16,409 nt of DNA from JAKORR01 sp964608495 (GTDB taxonomy: Bacteria; Armatimonadota; Zipacnadia; Zipacnadales; FEN-943), in NCBI GenBank assembly GCA_964608495.1, contig CAZSOQ010000119.1, positions 1-16,409 on the forward strand, in the 5' to 3' direction. Positions 1 to 7,684 of this stretch are shown in pieces. Numbering within the stretch: position 1 is the stretch's first letter; the number at the start of each line of letters is the position of its first letter. A model generated the notes under the pieces. The model made no database searches. It was not told where the DNA came from and saw nothing but the letters and a program-made list of their open reading frames with translations. The translations under genes were made by a program, and so were the position numbers.

Positions 1-1
1 C

Positions 2-3000
2 CACCAGACCTTCCCCGCCCTGGGCCTGATGCACGCCGGCGACTACTTCGGCAAGTACTACCACACCTGGGAATCCGACGAGTGGCTTGCCATCGCCGAC
101 GCCTGCTTTGACGGCCAGGCACGGATGTTCAAGCCTCACGAGGACTGCAACGGCTACCAGTGGCTCACCCTCGGCCATCTGGCGCAGTACTGCCTCGCCC
201 GGCCCGCCTTCGCCTACTTCCAGGCCTCACCCGCCTGGCGCGGCGAGCAGGCCACCGACGCGCCGGCCCTCCGCCGCTGGGGCGACGTGTGCAACGCCCG
301 GCGCGACGCCGACTACGCCCTCCTCGGGGCCGACAGCTTCGGCTACTCCACCACCTACGGCGACACGGGCGGCTACGTCGGCTGGTGGTCCGAACTCACC
401 TTCCTGCGAGTGGTGAACTTCGTGCTGCGCGACCCCGCGTACCAGTGGGTCATCGAGCGCAAGGCCCAGCGCTCCAGCCGCCTCGCCTGGAGCGAGTACG
501 CAGTGACCATGCCCACCTCCCCGCCCGACTCTCTCACTGGCACGCTTGTCTTCCCCCTGGATGGCACCTGGTGGACCGCCCACCATGGCGACGACCCGAC
601 GCCCTTCGCCGGCGCCGCCGACAAGGTCTGCCTGCGCGACGGCTTCGAGGACGAGTCCTGGTACGTCCTCCTCGATGGCCTCAACCCCGGCGGCCACCGC
701 CACTTCGACGGCAACTCCATCAGCCGCTGGTGCGCCAACGGCCGTATCTGGCTTGCCGATGCCGACTACTTCCGCGCCGAGCCCCAGGCCCACAGCACCG
801 TCATCATCCTGCGCGACGGCCTCGCCGACGCCCTCCCGGGCCTGTGTGAGGCGGGCCACGTGGCCGACCTGCCCAACCTGGGCGCGACCGAGACCATCCT
901 GCACGGCTACAACGGCGCGGACTGGCACCGCTGGATGCTCTGGCTGAGGAACGGCAGCATGTTGGTGGCGGACCGATTCGTGGCGCGCCGGGCCGGCGAC
1001 TACAGCTTCCGCGTCTACTGGCAGCTACTCGGCGACCTGGACCTCGGCGAGCACGCCGTGGACCTGCACCAGGCCGGTCAGCACGCCCGCCTGGCCTTCC
1101 CAGCCGACGCGAGCCTCATCGCCACCGAGGACGAGGCCTATGGCGCCAACTGGGCCGGCTATCCGTACATCGAGCGCCTGGTCGTCCATGTCCTGCGTGC
1201 GGTCTACGACGCCCGTCTCTACGAAGGCCAGGATTTCGTCGCGTGGACCTTGCTGCAGGCCACGGGCCCAGAAGCCGGCGCCGCGGCCCTGCGCCGGGCC
1301 GGCGCCTCCTCCGTAGTCGTGACCGCCGCCGACGAGGCCGAGGCCCTGGCCGCCGGTCTCGCCTCCGCACCGCCGGTGGGCCCGGCCACGCCCGCCGCGG
1401 CCTGGTGCCTGGCCGGCGGCAGGCTGACCGTGGCCGACGCCGATGGACGCGATCTGCAGGCCGACTTGGGGACCGGCCGCACCCTTGCCCTCACCCCTGC
1501 GGGACGCGGGCCCGACCCCGTCCAGGAGCGGCAGGAAGCGCCCCGCGCCGATCTGCGCGTGGCCCCGTCCGCTGTCACGGAGGCCCTGGGCAAGATGGTC
1601 GGCTCGGCTCCGTCCCCGGCTGCGCCCGTCGAGGGACTGCCCGAGGAGAAGCCCCAGTGGCTCCTGTGGCCCCGCCCCGACAGCTACGCCCTCACCGGCA
1701 ACCGCGAGCCCGCCGGCCCCACGGTGGACCTGCTCGCCCAGGTCACGGCCGACCCCCAGCCCCTCGAGGCCAACCTCTTCAGCGACGAGGCGGGGCGTAA
1801 CGGCCTCGGGAACTTGTTCGACGGCCGACTCACGGGCACCGGCGACTGCGTGATGTGGGCCGCCGACCAGACTGTGACCCTCACCGTCTCCCTGACCGAG
1901 GAGGCGTCCCTCAGGGAGCTTGACCTGCGCGCCTGGTGGGCCTCCAGCTCCAGCAAGAACGCCACCTTCCAGATCGCGGCCATCAAGGCCGAGGCGTCCA
2001 GCGACGGCTTCCGCCAGGACGTGCGACTCGCCGGTCAGCTTACCGGCGAGGCCGAGCACGAGAACTGGGGCGGCGCTGCCCACCTGCCCGAGCGCTACCT
2101 GCTGCCCCTGGGCGACCTGCGGGCCCGTCAGGTATGCCTGACGCTGGTCCCGCGCGCGGGCTCCGCCGTCTACCTGGCCGAGCTGTACCTGCGCGGCACG
2201 GCGGACTCCCTCGCCGACGATCTGGCCGCGGCTCGTCTCGCCCAGGGCCTGGCCCACTTCACGTGCCTCGCGCCTCTTCCGGACGGCGGCGGCGTGGTGG
2301 GAGGACGATCCGACGGCCAGGTATGGCTGGTCGGCCCCGACGGCCGGTCGTCCTGGCAGCAGGAGCTCGCGCAGCGCGTGCTCGCCATCGCCATCGTCCG
2401 CTTCGACGGCCGGCCCGCCATCGTCGCCGGCTGTCGCGAGGGCCTGGTGGCCGCCTTCGCCCTCGATGGGACGAAGCTGTGGCAGAGCGAGCTTGAAGGC
2501 TACAAGCAGCCTCCACACGTCAGGGTCGTCATCGCGGCCGACTTCTCCGGCGAGGGCCGCGAGACCGCCATCGCCGGGGCCGACAACTGGCGCTATCACG
2601 CCTTCGACAGCTCGGGCAACAGGCTGTGGCACTACGAGTCGGTCCACGTCTCGACGGCCGCCTGCGCCGCCGACCTCACGGGCGACGGTCTCGACGAGGT
2701 CGTGCTGGGCACCAACTACTACTGGTGGCACGCCGTCAAGGCCGACGGCACGAAGCTGTGGAGCTACTCGACCCGCTCGGGGCCCGAGTGCACGGCCGTG
2801 GCCGCCGGGGACCTGGACGGTGACGGCAGGCCCGAGGTCGTGTTCGCGGCCGGTGACGGCAGCCTCCAGTGCGTGGGCGCCGACGGCAAGCCGCGCTGGA
2901 TGGTCTTCCTGGGCGACCGCGCCACGTCCCTCGCCTGTGCCGACGTGGACGGGGACGGCAAGGCCGAGCTCCTCGTCGGCTCGGCCAACTGCCTGGCCTA

Positions 3001-3256
3001 CTGCCTGGAGGACGAGGGGACCGTCAAGTGGCACGTCTCCGCCGGCCAGCCCATCGCCGCTGCTTGCCTGTGCGGCGATCGGTGGGTCTGCGGCTGCCAG
3101 GACGGCTCCCTGCTGCTGATCCGGGCCAGCAACGGCCAGCCCACCGCGCGGGCACGGCTCAAGGGCAACCTGCTGGCCGCCTGCAGCACGGCGGAGCGCT
3201 ACTATGCTGTGACGGGCCTGGGAGAGCTTGGCGCCTTCACCGTGCCGGGGCCCTGA
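2..3256 (+). CDS. Heparinase II/III-like polysaccharide lyase fused to discoidin-like domain and FG-GAP/PQQ-like beta-propeller (5' truncated)
   Basis: The reading frame is open from the first full codon at 2 and the first ATG (29) has no ribosome site, so the gene almost certainly begins upstream. Numbering from the codon at 2, residues 1 to about 430 resemble the end of the helical toroid and the beta-sandwich of heparinase II/III lyases. The key stretch is GGHRHFDGNS (H232, H234, D236), followed by a G-x-x-x-L-A-D strand and a HSTV motif, the usual pattern around the lyase active site. About 588-732 look like an F5/8-type galactose-binding domain. About 745-1084 form a propeller with three Ca-binding-like D-x-x-G-D-G loops at D891, D937 and D981, mixed with PQQ-type blades of the form DGTKLW. 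Such lyases cleave uronic-acid polysaccharides by beta-elimination. The exact substrate and PL family cannot be read from sequence. Export is expected, but any signal peptide lies outside the window. The gene stops 130 bp before the GH105 gene. Confidence 0.8.
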   Translation, partial: HQTFPALGLMHAGDYFGKYYHTWESDEWLAIADACFDGQARMFKPHEDCNGYQWLTLGHLAQYCLARPAFAYFQASPAWRGEQATDAPALRRWGDVCNARRDADYALLGADSFGYSTTYGDTGGYVGWWSELTFLRVVNFVLRDPAYQWVIERKAQRSSRLAWSEYAVTMPTSPPDSLTGTLVFPLDGTWWTAHHGDDPTPFAGAADKVCLRDGFEDESWYVLLDGLNPGGHRHFDGNSISRWCANGRIWLADADYFRAEPQAHSTVIILRDGLADALPGLCEAGHVADLPNLGATETILHGYNGADWHRWMLWLRNGSMLVADRFVARRAGDYSFRVYWQLLGDLDLGEHAVDLHQAGQHARLAFPADASLIATEDEAYGANWAGYPYIERLVVHVLRAVYDARLYEGQDFVAWTLLQATGPEAGAAALRRAGASSVVVTAADEAEALAAGLASAPPVGPATPAAAWCLAGGRLTVADADGRDLQADLGTGRTLALTPAGRGPDPVQERQEAPRADLRVAPSAVTEALGKMVGSAPSPAAPVEGLPEEKPQWLLWPRPDSYALTGNREPAGPTVDLLAQVTADPQPLEANLFSDEAGRNGLGNLFDGRLTGTGDCVMWAADQTVTLTVSLTEEASLRELDLRAWWASSSSKNATFQIAAIKAEASSDGFRQDVRLAGQLTGEAEHENWGGAAHLPERYLLPLGDLRARQVCLTLVPRAGSAVYLAELYLRGTADSLADDLAAARLAQGLAHFTCLAPLPDGGGVVGGRSDGQVWLVGPDGRSSWQQELAQRVLAIAIVRFDGRPAIVAGCREGLVAAFALDGTKLWQSELEGYKQPPHVRVVIAADFSGEGRETAIAGADNWRYHAFDSSGNRLWHYESVHVSTAACAADLTGDGLDEVVLGTNYYWWHAVKADGTKLWSYSTRSGPECTAVAAGDLDGDGRPEVVFAAGDGSLQCVGADGKPRWMVFLGDRATSLACADVDGDGKAELLVGSANCLAYCLEDEGTVKWHVSAGQPIAAACLCGDRWVCGCQDGSLLLIRASNGQPTARARLKGNLLAACSTAERYYAVTGLGELGAFTVPGP

Positions 3257-3386
3257 CGCTCTGCCATGCAGGCCCCCACAGGGGCTCGACGCCTCGCTTC
3301 CCTTGCCAGGGAGCCGGCTGGCTTGGCACCCGTCGCGGATCGTGCAGGCGAAGGACCAGGGCCTCGCCCCGGGGAATCCCGCCGCC

Positions 3387-5174
3387 ATGTCGCTCACCCC
3401 GGTCCTCTTGATCGCCGTCGTAGCCGGTGGGACCGGCGCGCCCTTGACCGCGGAGGTCCTTCTCGCGACGAGCCCGGGCAGTTCCCCGGGCAACTGGGGT
3501 GCGCTGCCGGCGCTTCTCGGCGGGCACGCTCCGCTGGAGTCCCGGGACGATGGCACCCTCCCCGGGGGCGATCTGTCGCGGTACAGGATGGTCGTTCTGA
3601 GCACGGACCTGAACGCCTTTCTCGCGGAGCGCGAGCGACTGTGGGACTACGTGCGCCGGGGTGGGAGGCTGGTGACGTGGTTCCCGGACGACAGGAGGAG
3701 CAGTCCGTCCTTCTTCCCCTTCCGGCTCGTCCTGAGCGACCAGGACCCGCCGCAGGTGACCTTCCGGGACGTGGACCACCCGCTGCTAGCCGGCCTGCGC
3801 GGCGCCACCTTCACCGGGCGGCTCTGCGGCGGCGATGTGGTCCGGGACTGGGACCGCGACCACTGGCAGGTCCTGGCCGACTCGCCTGCCGGCCCGGCCC
3901 TGCTCCTGTGCTCCTACGGCGAGGGATGGATCCTGGATGTGCAGTTCCACGCGCCGCTCACCGCGCGCGAGGACCTGGCCGGGCCGCTGGCGGACAACCT
4001 CATCTCCTGGGCGGGCGTGCGGCGCGTGTCGCCCGAGGAGCTGGCGCATCGCGACCTGCGCGACGTACTGCTGCTCGTCGCCCGGCGCAACCTGCACGCC
4101 CTGCGCGAGGGCCGGCCCGTGCGCGGCTCCTGGGAGGACGTCCAGGCCTCTCAGACCCCCGTGGGCCTGCGCTGGTCGTATCCGTGGGGCGTCACACTCT
4201 ACGGCCTGCTGCGCGTGGGCGAGGTCACCGGCGACGAGGACCTGACACGGTTCGTCCTGCGCCACAACGAGCTGGCGGCCGCCCACTACGACTACCTGCG
4301 CTGGCAGCGGAGGACCTTCGGCAAGACGGGCCCCACCGCCGGCCTCGCCGCCCTGCTGCGCCTCTCGAGCCTGGACGACTGCGGCTCGATGGCCAGCCAG
4401 GCCGTCGAGGGTCTTCTCCTGCAGGGCGAGGGTGCCACGCCCGAGATGCGGGCGATGCTGGGCACCGTGGCGGACTACACCACGCACCAGCAATCCAGGC
4501 TCCCCGACGGCTCCCTGTGCCGTAGGAGCACGCTATGGATAGACGATCTGTACATGAGCGTGCCCTTCCTGGCGCGCTGGGGCACCTTCACGGGCCAGAG
4601 CTGGTACCTGGACGATGCGGCCCGGCAGATCATCAGCTTCTCCTCGCGCCTCCAGGACAGCGACGGGCTGTGGTTCCACGGCTGGTTCAATCGGGAGCGC
4701 AGGCCCTCGCCCTACAAGTGGGGGAGAGGCAACGGCTGGGCGATGATGGCCACCGTGGCCGTGCTCGGACAGCTTCCCGAGGACCATCCCGCCCGCCCTC
4801 GGCTACTGGTTATCCTCGGCAGGCACATCGAGGGGCTCAAGCGTGTTCAGGCTCCCTCAGGGCTCTGGCGGCAGGTGCTGGATCGCCCCGAGCTGTGGGA
4901 GGAGACGTCCTGCACGGGCATGTTTGCCTTCGGGATCGCCCGGGCGTGCAATCGGGGCTGGGTTAGCCGCGGTGACCTCCCTGTCGCGGAGAAGGCCGTG
5001 GAGGCGCTGAAGACGCGCGTTGCCTGGGAGGGGTCGGTGCTGGGGACGTGCGCCGGCACGGGGATAGGGCGCGACCTGCAGTACTACGTGGACCGCCCGC
5101 GGCCGGTGAACGACGGGCACGGCCCGGGGCCGGTGATGCTGGCCGGAGCGGAGATGTTGGCGGCGCGGCGTTGA
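3387..5174 (+). CDS. GH105 unsaturated uronyl/rhamnogalacturonyl hydrolase with N-terminal amidotransferase-like domain
   Basis: The 595-residue product ends in a clear GH105 (YteR/YesR-type) domain from about residue 215. It has a WIDDLYMSVPFLA motif, where D386 is the probable catalytic acid (D387 is adjacent), the WGRGNGW signature at 445-451, and the terminal GRDLQYYVDRPRPVNDGHGPGP segment typical of the family. These enzymes hydrate the 4,5-unsaturated uronic acid left by lyases, which fits the lyase gene just upstream. Residues 23-215 look like a class I glutamine-amidotransferase/ThuA-like alpha-beta domain (VLLATSP, MVVLSTDLN, DYVRRGGRLVTWF), but no nucleophile Cys elbow is visible. 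The first 22 residues are hydrophobic and could be a signal peptide, though they lack basic residues at the start. ATG 3387 is chosen because an earlier in-frame start at 3228 would overlap the lyase gene and adds a low-complexity leader. The ribosome site (GGGGAA at 3371) is weak. Confidence 0.88.
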   Translation: MSLTPVLLIAVVAGGTGAPLTAEVLLATSPGSSPGNWGALPALLGGHAPLESRDDGTLPGGDLSRYRMVVLSTDLNAFLAERERLWDYVRRGGRLVTWFPDDRRSSPSFFPFRLVLSDQDPPQVTFRDVDHPLLAGLRGATFTGRLCGGDVVRDWDRDHWQVLADSPAGPALLLCSYGEGWILDVQFHAPLTAREDLAGPLADNLISWAGVRRVSPEELAHRDLRDVLLLVARRNLHALREGRPVRGSWEDVQASQTPVGLRWSYPWGVTLYGLLRVGEVTGDEDLTRFVLRHNELAAAHYDYLRWQRRTFGKTGPTAGLAALLRLSSLDDCGSMASQAVEGLLLQGEGATPEMRAMLGTVADYTTHQQSRLPDGSLCRRSTLWIDDLYMSVPFLARWGTFTGQSWYLDDAARQIISFSSRLQDSDGLWFHGWFNRERRPSPYKWGRGNGWAMMATVAVLGQLPEDHPARPRLLVILGRHIEGLKRVQAPSGLWRQVLDRPELWEETSCTGMFAFGIARACNRGWVSRGDLPVAEKAVEALKTRVAWEGSVLGTCAGTGIGRDLQYYVDRPRPVNDGHGPGPVMLAGAEMLAARR

Positions 5175-5210
5175 GGCCCGAGGGTGTGCTGGCCGTCGTG
5201 AGGGCCGGTT

Positions 5211-5239
5211 TTGACGCCCCCGGTTGCGGGTGATAGGAT
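5211..5239 (+). promoter_or_regulatory. Sigma-70-like promoter for the dockerin-repeat gene
   Basis: TTGACG at 5211-5216 and TAGGAT at 5234-5239 are separated by exactly 17 bp, and a TG one base before the second box gives an extended -10. Transcription would begin near 5246, about 25 bases before the ATG at 5271. Matches this good are rare in such GC-rich DNA. It lies just after the GH105 stop codon and would give the next gene its own transcript. Confidence 0.6.
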
Positions 5240-5256
5240 TCGCGCATTATCCGGTC

Positions 5257-5262
5257 GGGAGG
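5257..5262 (+). promoter_or_regulatory. Ribosome binding site deciding the start at 5271
   Basis: GGGAGG lies 8 bases before ATG 5271. This supports that start over the upstream in-frame codon at 5211, which would lie on the promoter -35 box. Confidence 0.7.
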
Positions 5263-5270
5263 CGCGGAGC

Positions 5271-7652
5271 ATGGGATTCGGCAGGCCTTTCGCGGGTGCG
5301 TGCACGCTTCTGGCACTGACCGCCGCGGCCCCAATTGCCGCCGCTGCGCAGGCAGAGACGGCGCAGTACTTCCCCCTCAGTGTAGGGGACGAGCGCGTCC
5401 TGGCAGGCGATTCAGGCACCATCTTTGACCGTGTGACAGGGCAGGCGCAGATCGGCGGCACGCAAGCCTGGGTCGAGGTCGGGGATCACTACCTTACGCG
5501 GGGAGTGCATCGCCTCTTCTGGACCCAGGACGCGACCGGCACCCGCCTGATCGCGGCCGAGGTCGAGGCCCGCAGCGACGAGCCAGGCTCCGGCGGCGCC
5601 CCGACTGCGGCGGGCGAGCTGCTCCTTGTCAGCCTCGATCCCGCACCCACCTTGCCCTCGTCGCTCAGGGCTGGCCAGACAATCGAGTTCACGGGCCACG
5701 CGTCAGCGCCCGGCAAGGAGCCCGTTGACTACTCGGGGCAGGTCGAGGTCAACTCCACCGCCGCCTCCGTGGACACACCCGCGGGCCACTTTGGCGACTG
5801 CCTCACAATCCAGGTCTGGTTCCACGCGACTGGCCTGGACTTCGGCATCAACTGGTACTCCCAGGAGACGCGGGCCCCAGGTGTGGGTCTTGTGGCGGTC
5901 GAATGGGATCCGGGGTCCGGGACGGGGGAGCACCGCGATGCCTATCTCTGCCACGCCAGCGTGGGTGGCCGTGAGTGGGGCCCGCCGGCCAAGGAGACTG
6001 GGGGGTACTTCCCGCTTCGGGCCGGTGACGAGTGGCTAATGCTGGTGCAGGCACCCGACGGGGCGACGTGGCTAGCCGAGGGCGGCACGGGCGTAGCGGT
6101 CGCGGTCGGTGGAAGCACGTCTTACCCGCGGACTGGCCTCAGCCCGGGCGGCCCCACCTCGGCGATCAGCTACTGGCGGGTCGAGGGGGGCAAGCTGCTG
6201 TGGTGCGGCTTCGGCCAGCCCGGCACGGCGGAGCCGGGGCCACCTGGCGAGCCCTGGGCCCTTGCGGGGACACCCGTGCCCCTGCCTCCGGCCGGAACCG
6301 AAGACGCGGGAGTGAACGTCTTGGACCCGCCCGTCGAGGTCCTGCTGCCGCGGATGTATCAAGGCCAGCTGATCGTCAGTTCGGCCGACGACGGCGTGGG
6401 ATCCATACCGCCAACCAGATACCAGGCGCTGGTAAGAGCGGAGGCCTTGAGTGCTGGCGTCTCCACGCCCGCCGGCGATTTCGACGACTGCCTGGTTGTG
6501 AGCATCAGCTTCACCCAGGACCCTCCTTCGCCCTACGCGCCGGCCCTCACCCGGCTGTGGCTGGCCCCAGGCGTCGGTCCAGTGCAGGCCGAACAGACCG
6601 TCAGCTCGATGCTACCGGCAACCAGCGCCGCTGTAGCGCCTGCCAACGGTCTGGTCAACGTGTACAAGCTCGTCTGGGGTCGGCTGAACGGCCGCGAGTA
6701 TGGGCGGAAGCCCGTGACCATCGCAACGGCCCCCTACTTCCCGTTGAGCGAGGGGGATCGTCGGGTCTACCGAAGGGCCGATTCCGTCGTTGAGGACCAG
6801 CGCGTCGAGGACTACGGGACGGAGGACGACTGGGTGGTTGACCCCTTCTCACCGTCAGAGGGTGGGCAGACGCTGTCCGCTGAAGCAGCGCAGGTGAATA
6901 CGACTGCGGCCTTTGATGCCTGGCCCTTCGTCACCTACCGGGCTGGCGTCGAGGAGCGCACAGACTGGTGGGTGAGGACTGACGAGGCGACATCATGGGT
7001 GGGCTTCGTCGAGAGTGCACTGAAGCGCGTTCTGTCCGGCTATCCCCGCGTTCTCGAGCCTGACCTATCGGCTCTCCCTCCCACGGTGATGGAGGGTGGC
7101 ACGACCGAGGAGGACGGCAGGCTTCAGCGGTACACGGTGCGGGGGAACCTGTGGTGGCCAGAGCTGCCCTGGGGCGGCTATTCGCTCAGAGCACAAGCCC
7201 GGGTGGTGGGTGTGCCCATGACTGTCCCGGCGGGGGTCTTTAAGAACTGCCTGGTGCTGGATTTGGCGGGAACCCTCCGACCAGCGGGCAAGCGCCCTGA
7301 GCAAGATGTGGACGAAACCTGGGTTCTTGCACGGGACGTGGGTGTGATACAGGTAGAGGATAGGATCACGCCGGCCCGCAGCAGGGGCCTTGTCTACGCC
7401 CGTGTGGGTGGCAGGACCTACGGAACGGAACCGCGGCCGGGTCGCCCAGGTGACCTCAACGCTGACGGCTTTGTGGATACGACGGACGCCCGTACCCTTC
7501 TCGATGCCCTGCTCGCTGGCGCTCCAGGGTACAGAGCCGACTGCGACCTCCATCCCTACTCCGGCGTCCCGCCACACGTCATACCGGCGCCGGATGGCCT
7601 TCTTGATGCAGGGGACGTGGCGGCCTTCTTGGCCATCTGGCGCTCCCTGTGA
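5271..7652 (+). CDS. Secreted three-repeat protein with C-terminal dockerin-type domain
   Basis: The 793-residue product begins with a signal peptide (hydrophobic stretch about 10-26, likely cleavage near AQA at 26-28). Three long repeats follow, starting at Y33, Y246 and Y489. Each opens with YFPL-x-x-GD, carries a central PAG-x-F-x-(D/N)-CL strand and closes with (V/L)-(G/N)-G-R-x-(Y/W)-G. The PAG-x-F motif recalls the beta-rich DUF3108/TapB-type proteins, but this is from memory and I recognise no function. The end (about 724-793) is dockerin-like: G727 DLNADGFVDTTDA forms a first calcium loop, and PDGLLDAGDVAAFL a second, degenerate one. The role is probably cell-surface or extracellular, possibly docking or binding. 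Codon use is clearly looser than in neighbouring genes: by hand count about 13 of 47 codons from 6780 to 6920 end in A or T, against 3 of 42 in a sample of the next gene. Foreign origin or weaker selection could explain this. Confidence 0.85.
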   Translation: MGFGRPFAGACTLLALTAAAPIAAAAQAETAQYFPLSVGDERVLAGDSGTIFDRVTGQAQIGGTQAWVEVGDHYLTRGVHRLFWTQDATGTRLIAAEVEARSDEPGSGGAPTAAGELLLVSLDPAPTLPSSLRAGQTIEFTGHASAPGKEPVDYSGQVEVNSTAASVDTPAGHFGDCLTIQVWFHATGLDFGINWYSQETRAPGVGLVAVEWDPGSGTGEHRDAYLCHASVGGREWGPPAKETGGYFPLRAGDEWLMLVQAPDGATWLAEGGTGVAVAVGGSTSYPRTGLSPGGPTSAISYWRVEGGKLLWCGFGQPGTAEPGPPGEPWALAGTPVPLPPAGTEDAGVNVLDPPVEVLLPRMYQGQLIVSSADDGVGSIPPTRYQALVRAEALSAGVSTPAGDFDDCLVVSISFTQDPPSPYAPALTRLWLAPGVGPVQAEQTVSSMLPATSAAVAPANGLVNVYKLVWGRLNGREYGRKPVTIATAPYFPLSEGDRRVYRRADSVVEDQRVEDYGTEDDWVVDPFSPSEGGQTLSAEAAQVNTTAAFDAWPFVTYRAGVEERTDWWVRTDEATSWVGFVESALKRVLSGYPRVLEPDLSALPPTVMEGGTTEEDGRLQRYTVRGNLWWPELPWGGYSLRAQARVVGVPMTVPAGVFKNCLVLDLAGTLRPAGKRPEQDVDETWVLARDVGVIQVEDRITPARSRGLVYARVGGRTYGTEPRPGRPGDLNADGFVDTTDARTLLDALLAGAPGYRADCDLHPYSGVPPHVIPAPDGLLDAGDVAAFLAIWRSL
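5367..7437 (+). repeat. Three diverged in-frame tandem repeats of about 210-240 codons
   Basis: Units begin at 5367, 6006 and 6735, each with YFPL followed by GD. They share PAGHFGDCL, PAGDFDDCL and PAGVFKNCL in the centre, and GGREWG, NGREYG and GGRTYG at the end. The similarity is at protein level and old; the DNA copies differ too much for recent duplication. Confidence 0.8.
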
Positions 7653-7684
7653 CGCGACCAAGGCCCGCCAAAGGACGGGACCTC

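Noticed and set aside
3305..3322. GCCAG-N8-CTGGC inverted repeat between lyase and GH105 genes as a terminator
   Set aside because: Only a 5-bp stem with no T-run; expected by chance at this GC content.
3228..3386. Longer N-terminal start for the GH105 gene at 3228
   Set aside because: It overlaps the lyase gene and would place a low-complexity leader before the hydrophobic signal-like segment that starts at 3387.
1025..3604. An 859-codon open frame on the minus strand opposite the lyase gene
   Set aside because: Same GC-rich antisense artefact; it spans two plus-strand genes with recognisable domains and has no motif of its own.
5301..5303. Cys11 of the dockerin-repeat protein as a lipoprotein lipobox
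   Set aside because: The preceding residues are AGA with Ala rather than Leu at -3, and the Cys sits at the start of the hydrophobic stretch. A standard signal peptide with cleavage near residue 28 fits better.
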